Both the position numbers and the translations under genes were made by a program. DNA of 51,657 nt. Origin: Actinomycetes bacterium (lineage in GTDB: Bacteria > Actinomycetota > Actinomycetes > Jiangellales > Jiangellaceae). Positions 31,483 to 39,519 of the stretch are shown here, piece after piece; within the stretch, counting starts at the first letter, position 1, and the number at the start of each line of letters is the position of its first letter. The notes under the pieces were generated by a model, which made no database searches, had not been told where the DNA came from, and saw only the letters and a program-made list of their open reading frames with translations. Location: positions 1-51,657 of the forward strand of contig JAJYTA010000011.1 in assembly GCA_021793295.1 (NCBI GenBank), given 5' to 3'.

Positions 31483-31500
31483 CTACGTACGACGACGTAG
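31483..31500. promoter_or_regulatory. Inverted repeat between the two-component system and the MMPL gene
   Basis: CTACGT-ACGACG-ACGTAG, a perfect 6-bp dyad with 6-bp spacer. It lies in the 187-bp gap between the divergent kinase gene (start 31393) and the MMPL gene (start 31581), about 81 bp before the latter. A NarL-type dimer site is a plausible reading. Confidence 0.5.
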
Positions 31501-31580
31501 GATCGCGCGTCGGCTGGCTGACGCGGACCCAGCCAGCCCGAGGTGAGGATCGATCCGTCATTCCAACGACGGAGGGTTCC

Positions 31581-33803
31581 ATGTCCCACGTGTCCACATC
31601 CGGCCCGGGCCGGAGCCGAGCCGATGCGCCCCGGTCAGGTCCTCCCAGCGAGCCGGGAGGCACGCCGAGCCAGCCGAGCCGGATGGCACGACTGGCCGGA
31701 TTCGCCCAGCGGCATCACTGGGCGGCGCTGCTGGCCTGGGCCGTCGTCTTGGTCGGGGTGTCCGTAGCGGCGCAAGCCATCGGCGACGACTACGCCAACG
31801 GCAGCGACGTCGGCCTGCCGGGCACCCAGTCACAGGAACTGGCCGACCTGCTCGACCAGCACGCACCCGGGCTCACCGGCGACCGCGCCACCGTGGTGCT
31901 GCACGACGAGCGGGGTTGGAACGCCGAAGTCGACCTCGAGGCGCTGACCGGGGAGCTGAGTGCCCTCGATCATGTCGACTCGGTCACCGGACCGGATGCT
32001 CGGGACGGCTCGGTATCGCCCGACGGCACACTCGCGCTGGTCGACGTAGGGCTCGCAGGCACACCGGCCGGTGCTCCGGGCGAGACCTACGCCGACATCG
32101 TCGAGATCGCCGAAGCGCATGCCACCAACGACGTGCAGGTCGAAGTCGCGGGCCGGGGCATCCGGCAGATCCAGCAGAGCGACGGAATGGGGGCCGAAGC
32201 AGCGGGGCTGCTGGCGGCGCTGGTGATCCTGATCTTCATGTTCGGCTCGTTCCTCGCGGCGAGCCTTCCATTGATCACCGCGCTGTTCGCTGTCGGAACC
32301 ACCGTCGGACTGGTCGCCCTACTGTCGCGGTTGATCGCCATCCCTGACTACACCACGGCGTTGCTGGTGTTGCTCGGGCTCGGTGTCGGTATCGACTACG
32401 CGCTGCTCGTGTTCAGCCGCTACCGCAGCGAATTGCTTCGGGGAGCCGACCGGGTCACGGCCACGACGATCGCGCTCGACACGGCCGGACGTTCGGTGCT
32501 GTTCGCCGCCGCCAGCGTGATCATCGCCCTGGCCGGTTTGTTCACGCTCGGCATCGCCGCCTTCCAGGGCACGGTGACGGCCGTGGCTCTCACCGTGTTG
32601 GTGACCATGGTCGCCTCGCTGACCCTGCTGCCGTCGCTCCTCACCCTCTTCGGACCGCGGATCGAGAAGCGAGTGCGCGCCCGCGCGGCGAGAACCGGGC
32701 GCCAGCCGGGCCAGCGCTGGCGCAGGTGGGCCGGGCTGGTGCAGCGGGCGCCCTGGCCGGCGCTGGTCGCCTCGGTGATCGGACTCGGTGTGCTGGCCGC
32801 TCCGGCACTGGACATGCACCTCGGATTCAACGATGCCCGCAACGACGCCGAAGGCACGACGACGCGAGCGGCGTATGACCTGATCAGCGAGAAAATCGGA
32901 CCCGGCGCGAACGGTCCGCTCGTCGTCGTCACCGAAGGCACCCGCGAACAGGCACAGGCCACCCAGGCGCAGCTGAGGCAGACCTCCGGCATCGTGCCCG
33001 ACCGGGTCAGCCCGCCGATTCCGCTCGCCGACGACACCTACTTGATCCAGGCCGACCCGACGACGGGACCTCAGACCGAGGCCACCGCGGACCTGGTCAC
33101 CGACCTGCGCGCCGACCTGGGTGAAGCGCACATCGTGGGCGGCGCGACCGCGGCGAACGTCGACTACGCCGAGGCGATCTCGAATCGCTTCTGGCTGTTC
33201 GTCAGTGTGGTGGTCGGACTGTCCGGGTTGCTGTTGATGAGCGTGTTCCGGTCCGTGGCGATCGCGGTGAAGGCGGCGGTGCTCAACGTCTTGTCGATCG
33301 GCGCTGCCCTCGGCGCGATGACCCTCGTGTACCAGGACGGTTGGCTCTGGGGCGACCCCGGCCCGATCGAGGCGTTCGTTCCGGTCTTCATCTTCGCGAT
33401 CGTGTTCGGCCTGTCGATGGATTACGAAGTCTTCCTGTTGTCGCGGATGCGGGAGGAATGGATCAAGACCGGTGACGCGCAGCGCGCGGTCCGCGAAGGC
33501 CTCGCTCACACCGGCGGAGTGATCACCGCGGCCGCTGCGGTCATGGTGGTGGTGTTCGGATCGTTCGCCTTGTTCCCCGATCGGATGCTCGCCCAGACCG
33601 GCTTCACGATGGCCGTCGCGGTCCTGCTGGATGCCGTCGTGATCCGCTGCCTCGTCGTACCTGCCGTCATGCGCATCCTCGGCGCGAAGGCGTGGTGGCT
33701 GCCGCGCATGTTGGAGTCACGGATCCCGCACCTTCATGTCGAAGGGCGCCGCGACACCATCTCACCGGTCGCTGACGTGGCCGACTCGGTCCCGGCCGGC
33801 TGA
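31581..33803 (+). CDS. MMPL/RND-type transporter
   Basis: A 740-residue membrane protein with two repeated halves: helix 1 (HWAALLAWAVVLVGVSVAAQ), a ~140-residue outside domain, five helices, then the same pattern again. Both halves carry the MMPL GxxxDY motif: GVGIDYALLVFSRYR (near residue 268) and FGLSMDYEVFLLSRMRE (near 612), the proton-relay sites of RND pumps. MMPL proteins export lipids, siderophores or drugs. ATG 31581 follows GGAGGG; the longer frame from 31464 covers the regulatory gap. It is divergent from a two-component system, which probably controls it. It is shorter than lipid-exporting MmpL3 and lacks its long C-terminal tail. Confidence 0.92.
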   Translation: MSHVSTSGPGRSRADAPRSGPPSEPGGTPSQPSRMARLAGFAQRHHWAALLAWAVVLVGVSVAAQAIGDDYANGSDVGLPGTQSQELADLLDQHAPGLTGDRATVVLHDERGWNAEVDLEALTGELSALDHVDSVTGPDARDGSVSPDGTLALVDVGLAGTPAGAPGETYADIVEIAEAHATNDVQVEVAGRGIRQIQQSDGMGAEAAGLLAALVILIFMFGSFLAASLPLITALFAVGTTVGLVALLSRLIAIPDYTTALLVLLGLGVGIDYALLVFSRYRSELLRGADRVTATTIALDTAGRSVLFAAASVIIALAGLFTLGIAAFQGTVTAVALTVLVTMVASLTLLPSLLTLFGPRIEKRVRARAARTGRQPGQRWRRWAGLVQRAPWPALVASVIGLGVLAAPALDMHLGFNDARNDAEGTTTRAAYDLISEKIGPGANGPLVVVTEGTREQAQATQAQLRQTSGIVPDRVSPPIPLADDTYLIQADPTTGPQTEATADLVTDLRADLGEAHIVGGATAANVDYAEAISNRFWLFVSVVVGLSGLLLMSVFRSVAIAVKAAVLNVLSIGAALGAMTLVYQDGWLWGDPGPIEAFVPVFIFAIVFGLSMDYEVFLLSRMREEWIKTGDAQRAVREGLAHTGGVITAAAAVMVVVFGSFALFPDRMLAQTGFTMAVAVLLDAVVIRCLVVPAVMRILGAKAWWLPRMLESRIPHLHVEGRRDTISPVADVADSVPAG

Positions 33804-33843
33804 CGTGGCAGGCCGGCACCCTCGAGGCCGAGTCCAGCGCCAC

Positions 33844-34989
33844 TCAACTGCGCAGCTGCGTGTTGAGCCGGGCAGCCTGTCGGGTGAGATGGTCACGTTC
33901 AGCGACGCTGGACGCGGAATCGGCCGCGTGGGCGTAGAGCCGGGCCGCGGTCTCCGGGTCACCGGAGCGCTCGTGCAGGTAGGCCGCGACGGCGGTGTAG
34001 CGCGGCAGGGCGGGGTCGAGCTCGGCCAGGGCGGCCAGCCCGGCTTGGGGACCGTCGGCCTCGCCGACCGCCACCGCCCGGTTGAGGCGAGCCACCGGGC
34101 TGTCGGTGAGACGTACCAGCTCGTCGTACCACTCCACGATCTGCACCCAGTCCGTCTCGTCGGCGCTGGGCGCATCAGCGTGCAGCGCGGCGATCGCGGC
34201 TTGGGCCTGGAATTCGCCCAGGTTGTCGCTGGCGAGGGCGGCCTGCAGGATGTCGACGCCTTCGGCGATCAGGCGGGTGTCCCACCTGCTGCGATCTTGC
34301 TCGGCCAGCGGTACGAGGCTCCCGTCTGGGCGGATGCGGGCCGGGCGCCGCGCGTGATGGAGGAGCATCAGCGCGAGCAGGCCCGCGACCTCCTCGTGCG
34401 GGGTCTTGCGGGCCAGTTGGCGCGTCAGCCGGATGGCTTCGGCGGCGAGGTCCACTTCGCCGGAGTACCCCTCGTTGAAGATGAGGTACAGCACCCGCAC
34501 CACGGTGCCGACGTCACCGGGCTCGGTGAAGCGGACACCCGTGACGGTGCGTTTGGCCCGGCTGATCCGTTGCGCCATCGTCGTCTCGGGCACCAGGTAG
34601 GCCTGTGCGATCTGGCGGGTGGTCAAGCCGCCGACGGCGCGCAGCGTCAAGGCCACCGCCGAGGCCGGCGTCAGGGACGGGTGGGCGCACAGGAAGTACA
34701 GCTGCAACGTGTCGTCGACCGCTACGCCCGCGCCGGGCGGGGGCTCGGCCTCGACGCGTTCCTCGCGGTGCCGCCGAGAGGTCTCCGCCCGCGTAGCGTC
34801 GAGGAACTTGCGCCAGGCGACGGTGACCAGCCAGCCCTTCGGGTCACGCGGCGGATCCTGCGGCCACGCGCGCACCGCTTCGACCAGTGCCTCCTGGACG
34901 GCGTCCTCGGCCGCCGCGAAGTCGGCTCCGCGGCGGCCGAGGATCCCGATCACGGTGGGGGTGAGGGTGCGCAGCAGGGCCTCGTCCAC
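33844..34989 (-). CDS. ECF42-type RNA polymerase sigma factor with C-terminal TPR-like extension
   Basis: A 381-residue sigma factor. Region 2 is at ~10-70 (FAAAEDAVQEALVEAVRAWPQDPPRDPKGWLVTVAWRKFLD); region 4 at ~100-165 (LRAVGGLTTRQIAQAYLVPETTMAQRISRAKR). The rest (~170-380) is the SnoaL-free, DUF6596/TPR-like extension typical of ECF42 factors (LIFNEGYSG, EVAGLLALMLLHHARRPAR, VEWYDELVRLTDSPVARLNRAVAVGEADG). No anti-sigma factor is needed in this group; the extension takes that role. It begins with GTG 4 bp after the stop of the DGPF/YciI gene, the classic ECF42 partner, and so is transcribed from its promoter. The likely recognition sequence is TGTCGA-N17-CGTC, seen twice nearby. Confidence 0.92.
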   Translation of the reverse strand: MDEALLRTLTPTVIGILGRRGADFAAAEDAVQEALVEAVRAWPQDPPRDPKGWLVTVAWRKFLDATRAETSRRHREERVEAEPPPGAGVAVDDTLQLYFLCAHPSLTPASAVALTLRAVGGLTTRQIAQAYLVPETTMAQRISRAKRTVTGVRFTEPGDVGTVVRVLYLIFNEGYSGEVDLAAEAIRLTRQLARKTPHEEVAGLLALMLLHHARRPARIRPDGSLVPLAEQDRSRWDTRLIAEGVDILQAALASDNLGEFQAQAAIAALHADAPSADETDWVQIVEWYDELVRLTDSPVARLNRAVAVGEADGPQAGLAALAELDPALPRYTAVAAYLHERSGDPETAARLYAHAADSASSVAERDHLTRQAARLNTQLRS

Positions 34990-34993
34990 CTGA

Positions 34994-35401
34994 TCACTCC
35001 GTGATGGTCGGGGGCTGGCTCATGAACGGGCGCAGCTCGAGCCACTCGCCGAGGGGCTTGCCACCTGCGGCGGGAGCAGCGGACAACTCGCTGGCCAGTT
35101 CCAGGGCACGCTCGTAGGACTCGACGTCGATCACCATCCAACCGGCGATCAGGTCTTTCGTCTCGGCGAACGGGCCGTCGGTGACCGGCGGGCGACCCTC
35201 TCCGTCGTAGCGGACGAACGTGCCCTCGGGCGAGAGCGCCTGGGAGTCGACATATTCCCCGGTGGTCTGGAGCCGATCGGCGAAATCCTGCATGAACTGC
35301 ATGTGGGCCGAGACCTCGTCGGGCGTCCACTGATCCATCGGCACGTCGTTGGTCGCTGCCGGCGCGCCACGGTAGTGCTTGAGCAGAAGGTACTTGGCCA
35401 T
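34994..35401 (-). CDS. YciI/DGPF domain protein
   Basis: A 135-residue protein of the YCII-related DGPF family. The eponymous TDGPFAETKDLIAGWMVIDV is at residues ~83-102, with the typical start MAKYLLLKHYRG and DQWTPDEVSAHMQFMQDFADRL. These proteins form ferredoxin-like dimers; their activity is unknown, although they are consistently encoded with and driven by ECF42 sigma factors. ATG 35401 is preceded by GAGGAG. The promoter TGTCGA (35478-35473)-N17-CGTCC (35455-35451) lies 49 bp before the start. Stop-to-start distance to the sigma gene is 4 bp. Confidence 0.9.
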   Translation of the reverse strand: MAKYLLLKHYRGAPAATNDVPMDQWTPDEVSAHMQFMQDFADRLQTTGEYVDSQALSPEGTFVRYDGEGRPPVTDGPFAETKDLIAGWMVIDVESYERALELASELSAAPAAGGKPLGEWLELRPFMSQPPTITE

Positions 35402-35450
35402 GGTGTACTCCTCGGTGCGGTACGGCCCATTGTGGCCGTGTTCATGCCGG

Positions 35451-35478
35451 GGACGAAGCTGCCCGCCGGTTCTCGACA
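35451..35478 (-). promoter_or_regulatory. ECF42-type promoter of the DGPF-sigma operon
   Basis: On the minus strand TGTCGA (35478-35473), 17 nt, CGTCC (35455-35451). Both boxes match the motif published for ECF42 targets in Streptomyces (TGTCGA at -35, CGA/TC at -10). The copy at 36051-36078 has the same spacing and largely the same spacer (GAAYCCGGCG...CTT). Confidence 0.78.
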
Positions 35479-35505
35479 TCGGGCCGCGAACTGTTCAGGT
35501 CGGTC

Positions 35506-36000
35506 TCACGCCCGCGCCTGCTGCCGCTCGACGAGCTCCTCGACCGCTTTGGGCAGCGTCGTCTCGAAGTCGATCAGCTTCACCCACGTGGGGGTCACGA
35601 CGACACGGACCATGCCGTCGACGTACAGGTCGCGCACGGCGGCTTCCCACTCCACGCGTTGCTCCGGCGTCATCCGGTAGCTGGTGGCGGTCTTGAAGTA
35701 CTCGTCCGGAATCCCGTCGACGGGGTCCAGCTCCGCCTGGCCACGAATCAGCAAGATCTTGGGCGGGTGCACCTCGGTGTCGATCGTCAACGCGACGGCC
35801 GGGTTCACCCGCAGCGCCGCCAACTTCTGCGCGTTCGGTGGGGTGCTCATGACGATTGTCGAGCCGTTCCAGGTGAACCCGATCGGAACATTGCGGGGGG
35901 TGCCGTCTTCAGCGACGTAGGCCAGGCGAGTCACGTCGCGAGCCAGCAGTTCCTGGCTGATCGGGCGGTTCAGGATTTCGGTGATCTCGGTCTGGCGCAT
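35506..36000 (-). CDS. PPOX-class flavin-binding protein (pyridoxamine 5'-phosphate oxidase-like)
   Basis: A 164-residue split-beta-barrel flavoprotein of the PNPOx-like superfamily. Visible features are the first strand RLAYVAEDGTPRNVPIGFTWNGSTIVMST, then TPPNAQKLAALRVNPAVALTIDTE (typical FMN/F420-contacting KxxxLxxNPxVALxI), and a C-terminal PTWVKLIDFETTLPKA. Members bind FMN or F420 and reduce or oxidise diverse small molecules; the exact cofactor is not certain here. ATG 36000 follows AGGAGG; the frame to 36039 is an extension without support. It is a likely ECF42 target, since the same promoter sequence lies 51 bp upstream (36051-36078). The gene thus joins the small ECF42 regulon. Confidence 0.87.
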   Translation of the reverse strand: MRQTEITEILNRPISQELLARDVTRLAYVAEDGTPRNVPIGFTWNGSTIVMSTPPNAQKLAALRVNPAVALTIDTEVHPPKILLIRGQAELDPVDGIPDEYFKTATSYRMTPEQRVEWEAAVRDLYVDGMVRVVVTPTWVKLIDFETTLPKAVEELVERQQARA

Positions 36001-36050
36001 GATGGTTCCTCCTGGCTGTCGTGCGATGCGATATGTCATCGGCGCCTCGG

Positions 36051-36078
36051 GGACGAAGCCGGCGCCGGATTCTCGACA
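36051..36078 (-). promoter_or_regulatory. ECF42-type promoter of the PPOX gene
   Basis: Minus strand TGTCGA (36078-36073), 17 nt, CGTCC (36055-36051): same boxes and exactly the same spacing as at 35451-35478. The sequence on either side is also shared (CGATGTCGAGAA and CTTCGTCCCCG). Confidence 0.78.
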
Positions 36079-36148
36079 TCGTCACGCCGAATCTTTCGGG
36101 CGCCCCCGCCCGAGACTTTCACGTCGGCCTTACCCTGGGCCAGATGTC

Positions 36149-37726
36149 GTGACCCGCGGGCTGGAGTCGAAGGAGAGCGCGATCACCCAGGACACCGGCG
36201 GCCGGTACGACGCCGTCATCGTCGGCGCCGGCCACAACGGCCTGACTGCCGCGGCCTATCTCGCCCGCGCCGGTCGCACAGTACTAGTGCTCGAACGCCT
36301 GGATCACGTCGGCGGGGCAGCCGTTTCGGCGCGGCCGTTCCCCGGGGTGGATGCTCGCCTGTCGCGCTACTCCTACCTCGTCTCGCTGTTTCCCCGGCGC
36401 ATCATCAACGAGCTCGACTTGCCGATCACCCTGCGTCGACGTCGCTATGCCTCGTATACACCGCTCGGAGAGTCCGGGCTGCTCGTCGACACCGGCGACC
36501 GCGAAGCGACACGCTCGTCGTTTCGCTCCGTCACCGGTGACGATGCCGATCACGCCGGCTTCGAACGGCTCGACGCGCTGTTCGGGCACGTGGCGCGAAG
36601 GGTGTTCCCGACGCTCACCGAGCCGCTTCCGTCGCGGGAGCAGGTCCGCGCGCTCGTGGGAACGACAGCGTGGGAACAGGTGTTCGAGACGCCGATCGGG
36701 CAGACGGTCCGGGACCATGTCGCCGACGACGATGTGCGCGGCGTGGTACTCACCGACGCGCTGATCGGCACCTTCGCCTCCGTGGACGAGCCATCCCTGC
36801 GGCAGAACCGGTGTCTGCTCTACCACGTGATCGGCAACGGCACGGGGGAGTGGAACGTCCCGGTGGGCGGCATGGCCACGGTCACCACCAGCCTGCGAGA
36901 GGCCGCCGAGACAGCCGGTGCACGCATCGTGACGCGCGCTGACGTGCGCGCCATCGACCCCGAGGGTGAAGTGACCTACGTCGATGACGACGGCCGCGAG
37001 CACCGCGTCGGCGCCGGACATGTGCTCGCCGGCTGCGCACCGGCCACGCTGGACCGGCTGGTCGGCGGCGAGACGGAGCCTGAACACCAGCCTGAAGGTG
37101 CCCAGCTGAAACTGAACATGGTCGTGACGCGCCTGCCCAAGCTGCGCGAGGACATCGAGCCACAGGCGGCCTTCAGTGGAACGTTCCACGTCAACGAGTC
37201 GCTGACCCAGCTGGAGGCTGCCTACGACCACGCTGCTCGCGGCGTGATCCCGCAGCTGCCGCCGGCCGAGATCTATTGCCACACGCTCACCGACCCGTCG
37301 ATCCTCTCGCCCGAGCTACGTGAATCCGGCGCGCACACCCTCACCGTGTTCGGGCTGCACATGCCGGCACGGCTGTTTCGCGCCGACAACGACGCCGCCC
37401 GGACAGCCGCCGTGCGCGCCACCCTCGACTCGTTGAACTCCGTTCTGGCCGAACCGATCGAGGATTGCTTGCTCGACGATGCCGACGGGCGCCCCTGCCT
37501 CGAGGCATGTACGCCCGTCGACCTCGAGCACGACGTCGGGCTACCCGGAGGGCACATCTTCCACCGCGATCTGTCCTGGCCCTTCGCCGAGTCCGCTGCC
37601 GACGTGGGGCGCTGGGGCGTCGAAACGCGCTGGCCACGGATCCTGCTGTGCGGTGCCGGGGCTCGCCGAGGCGGAGGTGTCAGTGGCATCCCGGGCCGTG
37701 CCGCAGCGATGGCGGTGCTCGGATAG
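36149..37726 (+). CDS. CrtI-like FAD-dependent oxidoreductase
   Basis: A 525-residue oxidoreductase of the phytoene-desaturase / PDCD2 type. The dinucleotide fold is YDAVIVGAGHNGLTAAAYLARAG (G26-x-G28-x-x-G31), followed by VLVLERLDHVGGAAVS and FPGVDARLSRYSYL. GTGEWNVPVGGMATVTTSLREAA is the second FAD-contact region found in CrtI proteins. The C-terminal FAD motif appears as PRILLCGAGARRGGGVSGIPGRAAAMAVL. No carotenoid genes are adjacent, so a role in carotenoid synthesis is not supported; related stand-alone proteins act on varied lipids. The start at GTG 36149 is tentative. A TACCCT hexamer lies 12 nt before it, and no ribosome site is visible there. Confidence 0.82.
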   Translation: MTRGLESKESAITQDTGGRYDAVIVGAGHNGLTAAAYLARAGRTVLVLERLDHVGGAAVSARPFPGVDARLSRYSYLVSLFPRRIINELDLPITLRRRRYASYTPLGESGLLVDTGDREATRSSFRSVTGDDADHAGFERLDALFGHVARRVFPTLTEPLPSREQVRALVGTTAWEQVFETPIGQTVRDHVADDDVRGVVLTDALIGTFASVDEPSLRQNRCLLYHVIGNGTGEWNVPVGGMATVTTSLREAAETAGARIVTRADVRAIDPEGEVTYVDDDGREHRVGAGHVLAGCAPATLDRLVGGETEPEHQPEGAQLKLNMVVTRLPKLREDIEPQAAFSGTFHVNESLTQLEAAYDHAARGVIPQLPPAEIYCHTLTDPSILSPELRESGAHTLTVFGLHMPARLFRADNDAARTAAVRATLDSLNSVLAEPIEDCLLDDADGRPCLEACTPVDLEHDVGLPGGHIFHRDLSWPFAESAADVGRWGVETRWPRILLCGAGARRGGGVSGIPGRAAAMAVLG

Positions 37727-37735
37727 GTTCAAGGC

Positions 37736-38179
37736 GTGGTGCTTCGTGAGGCCGTACGGGCCGACCTTCCAGCCGTGATCGCCCTACTCGCCGACGACGA
37801 ACTCGGCCGGACACGTGAGCAGGCGGTGGTCGACGACGTCTACGAACGCGCATTCGATGACATCGCTGCGGACCCGCGTAATGAATTGATCGTGGCTGAC
37901 GACGACGGCGAGATCGTCGGGTGCATGCAGCTCACCTACATCCCCGGCCTGAGCCGCCACGGTGCGCAGCGTAGTCAGATCGAAGGCGTACGGGTGCGCT
38001 CGGATCGCCGGGGCGAACGCCTGGGCGAGCAAATGATCACCTGGGCCATCGATCAGGCTCGGGAGCGTGGGTGCGCATTGGTGCAGCTCACGACGGACCG
38101 CGCCCGCACCGACGCGCATCGCTTCTACGAGCGCCTCGGGTTCATCGCCAGCCATCACGGCATGAAGCTGGCGCTCTGA
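37736..38179 (+). CDS. GNAT family N-acetyltransferase
   Basis: A 147-residue single-domain acetyltransferase. The GNAT core reads VADDDGEIVGCMQLTYIPGLSRHGAQRSQIEGVRVRSDRRGERLGEQMITWAIDQARERGC (motif A with the acetyl-CoA loop RRGERLG) and LTTDRARTDAHRFYERLGFIASHHGMKL (motif B). It is of normal length. TAGGTT lies 6 nt before the GTG with no ribosome site, which suggests a leaderless transcript; the upstream gene stops only 9 bp before. The substrate is unknown. Confidence 0.88.
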   Translation: MVLREAVRADLPAVIALLADDELGRTREQAVVDDVYERAFDDIAADPRNELIVADDDGEIVGCMQLTYIPGLSRHGAQRSQIEGVRVRSDRRGERLGEQMITWAIDQARERGCALVQLTTDRARTDAHRFYERLGFIASHHGMKLAL

Positions 38180-38242
38180 TTCGGCAACGGCCCGCGGATC
38201 GTTGCCGAGTTGGGTGCGCTGTTCTCGGTATACCATGGCGAG

Positions 38243-39034
38243 ATGGCTGGCGGCGGCGAACAGCATCACGACGCCGATGACGCCGACGATGTAGCGGCGG
38301 CGCGAGAGGCGGCCGCGAGGCTTCCGCGCGCCGCAAGTGCGCAGGCGTCAGGGGAGCCTGGCGCCTCCCGTAGCGAACAGATCGGATTCTTCGCACTCCT
38401 CGCCGTCACCTTCATCGGGGGCTCGGTGTGGCTGTTCGTGCAGCTGTGGCGCGAATCATGGGGATGGCTGATGATTCTCGGTGGGCTACCGGTGTACCTG
38501 GTGGCCCGGGTGCTCTTCTTCCGGCTGCGCGGCACCGAGACCGGCTCGGTCGCTGTCGACGGCGCCGGAGTGATCCACGTGATCCGTGGGCGAAGCGCGG
38601 TACGCCGATTCCAGCGGCTCTACGACGTCGGCGGCGTGCGCTGGATGCGCTACGCGGTGGTGGGCGGCTTCCTGCTCCCGATCATCGGCCTTCCCGCGCT
38701 GGCTGCGGTCGCCGTGGTGTTCGACGCGCCATGGTTGTTGATGGTCTTCCTGACCACCGCGGCGTTCGCCTGCCTCGACCTGCTCCGGATCTTCGGACTG
38801 AGCATCTGGTCCCGCGACCCCGGGCACACCATGCTCGACGCGTACGTCATGCTGCCCGCACTCGCGCTGTACGCACGTCACCACGGCTATCGGGCCGCGA
38901 TCTCCGGGGTGCCCGCTGACCGCTTGGCTGCGACGTTGGCCGCGAATCCCGAGGACTGGAACACTGCGCAAGAGTACGGCGACGTGGCACGGGCCATGGC
39001 GCGGATGGCCGGCGGATCCAACCCCGGCACGTGA
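38243..39034 (+). CDS. Hypothetical membrane protein (263 aa)
   Basis: A 263-residue protein with four hydrophobic helices: residues ~48-70 (FALLAVTFIGGSVWLFVQLW), ~75-90 (WLMILGGLPVYLVARVLFF) and a pair near 135-180 (FLLPIIGLPALAAVAVVFDA, LLMVFLTTAAFACLDLLRIFGL). The N-terminus is acidic and histidine-rich (GGEQHHDADDADD). The C-terminal ~70 residues (HHGYRAAISGVPADRLAATLAANPEDWNTAQEYGDVARAMARMAG) look soluble. I recognise no family. ATG 38243 is chosen since TACCAT (38231-38236) lies 6 nt before it, as in the other leaderless genes nearby; ATG 38210 would also be possible. Confidence 0.6.
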   Translation: MAGGGEQHHDADDADDVAAAREAAARLPRAASAQASGEPGASRSEQIGFFALLAVTFIGGSVWLFVQLWRESWGWLMILGGLPVYLVARVLFFRLRGTETGSVAVDGAGVIHVIRGRSAVRRFQRLYDVGGVRWMRYAVVGGFLLPIIGLPALAAVAVVFDAPWLLMVFLTTAAFACLDLLRIFGLSIWSRDPGHTMLDAYVMLPALALYARHHGYRAAISGVPADRLAATLAANPEDWNTAQEYGDVARAMARMAGGSNPGT

Positions 39035-39090
39035 CCCGCCTCCACCGGCGGCGCGCGTCAACAACCGTACCCTCGCTGCGGGATGGGCGG

Positions 39091-39189
39091 GGCTTGCTGC
39101 CGGTGGGCGCGGGTTGCTGCAGGTGGGCGCGGGTTGCTGCAGATGGCGCGTTGGCAGCCGATGTCGGGGTCGCAGCCGATGTCGGGGTC
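39091..39189. repeat. Short tandem repeats: 3 x 20 nt and 2 x 18 nt
   Basis: Three units of a 20-mer run from 39091 to 39150; the second is GGGTTGCTGCAGGTGGGCGC, the first differs at two positions and the third partly decays. Immediately after come two identical 18-mers, GCAGCCGATGTCGGGGTC, at 39154-39171 and 39172-39189. Both sets are non-coding and adjoin the palindromic array at 39186-39482. Confidence 0.85.
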
Positions 39190-39482
39190 GTGAAGATCGT
39201 CGTGCGCGAATGCGCGGGCTATAGCGGCAATTTCCACCACGACGATCATCACGACCGCCGGAACCGGCCGTGAGACGCACGACGGTCATCACGACCGGGG
39301 GGAATCGGCCATCGGACGCACGACGATCACCACGACCGGGCTCAGCCAGCGAGTTTGCCATGGGTGTCAGGGTCGTGAAGATCGTCGTGCGGGAATGTGC
39401 GGGTTATAGCGGCATTTTCGACCACGACGATCATCACGACCGCCGGGAACCGGCCGTGGAGCCCACGACGATCACCACGACC
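39186..39482. repeat. Palindromic repeat array (two 71-nt units plus extra arms)
   Basis: Two 71-nt units, 39186-39256 and 39371-39441, each start with GGTCGTGAAGATCGTCGTG and end with CACGACGATCATCACGACC. These arms pair with one mismatch around a 33-nt centre that is 28/33 identical between the units. Three further copies of the right arm (CACGACGRTCAYCACGACC) lie at 39278-39296, 39319-39337 and 39464-39482, about 40-41 nt apart. Flanking GCCGG-AACCGGCCGTG is also shared. The array fills the convergent gap between the membrane protein and the aconitase gene. It may be a REP/MITE-like element; no transposase is present. Confidence 0.88.
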
Positions 39483-39519
39483 GCCGCGCGGGCAACCCTC
39501 GAGAACGTGTGGCTCCAGG

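Noticed and set aside
36149-37726. Carotenoid pathway gene
   Set aside because: The CrtI-like fold alone does not support this, as no crtB, crtE or related genes lie nearby.
39186-39482. CRISPR array
   Set aside because: Repeats are few, palindromic over 71 nt and in both orientations; the intervals between arms are themselves similar rather than unique spacers, and no cas gene is present.
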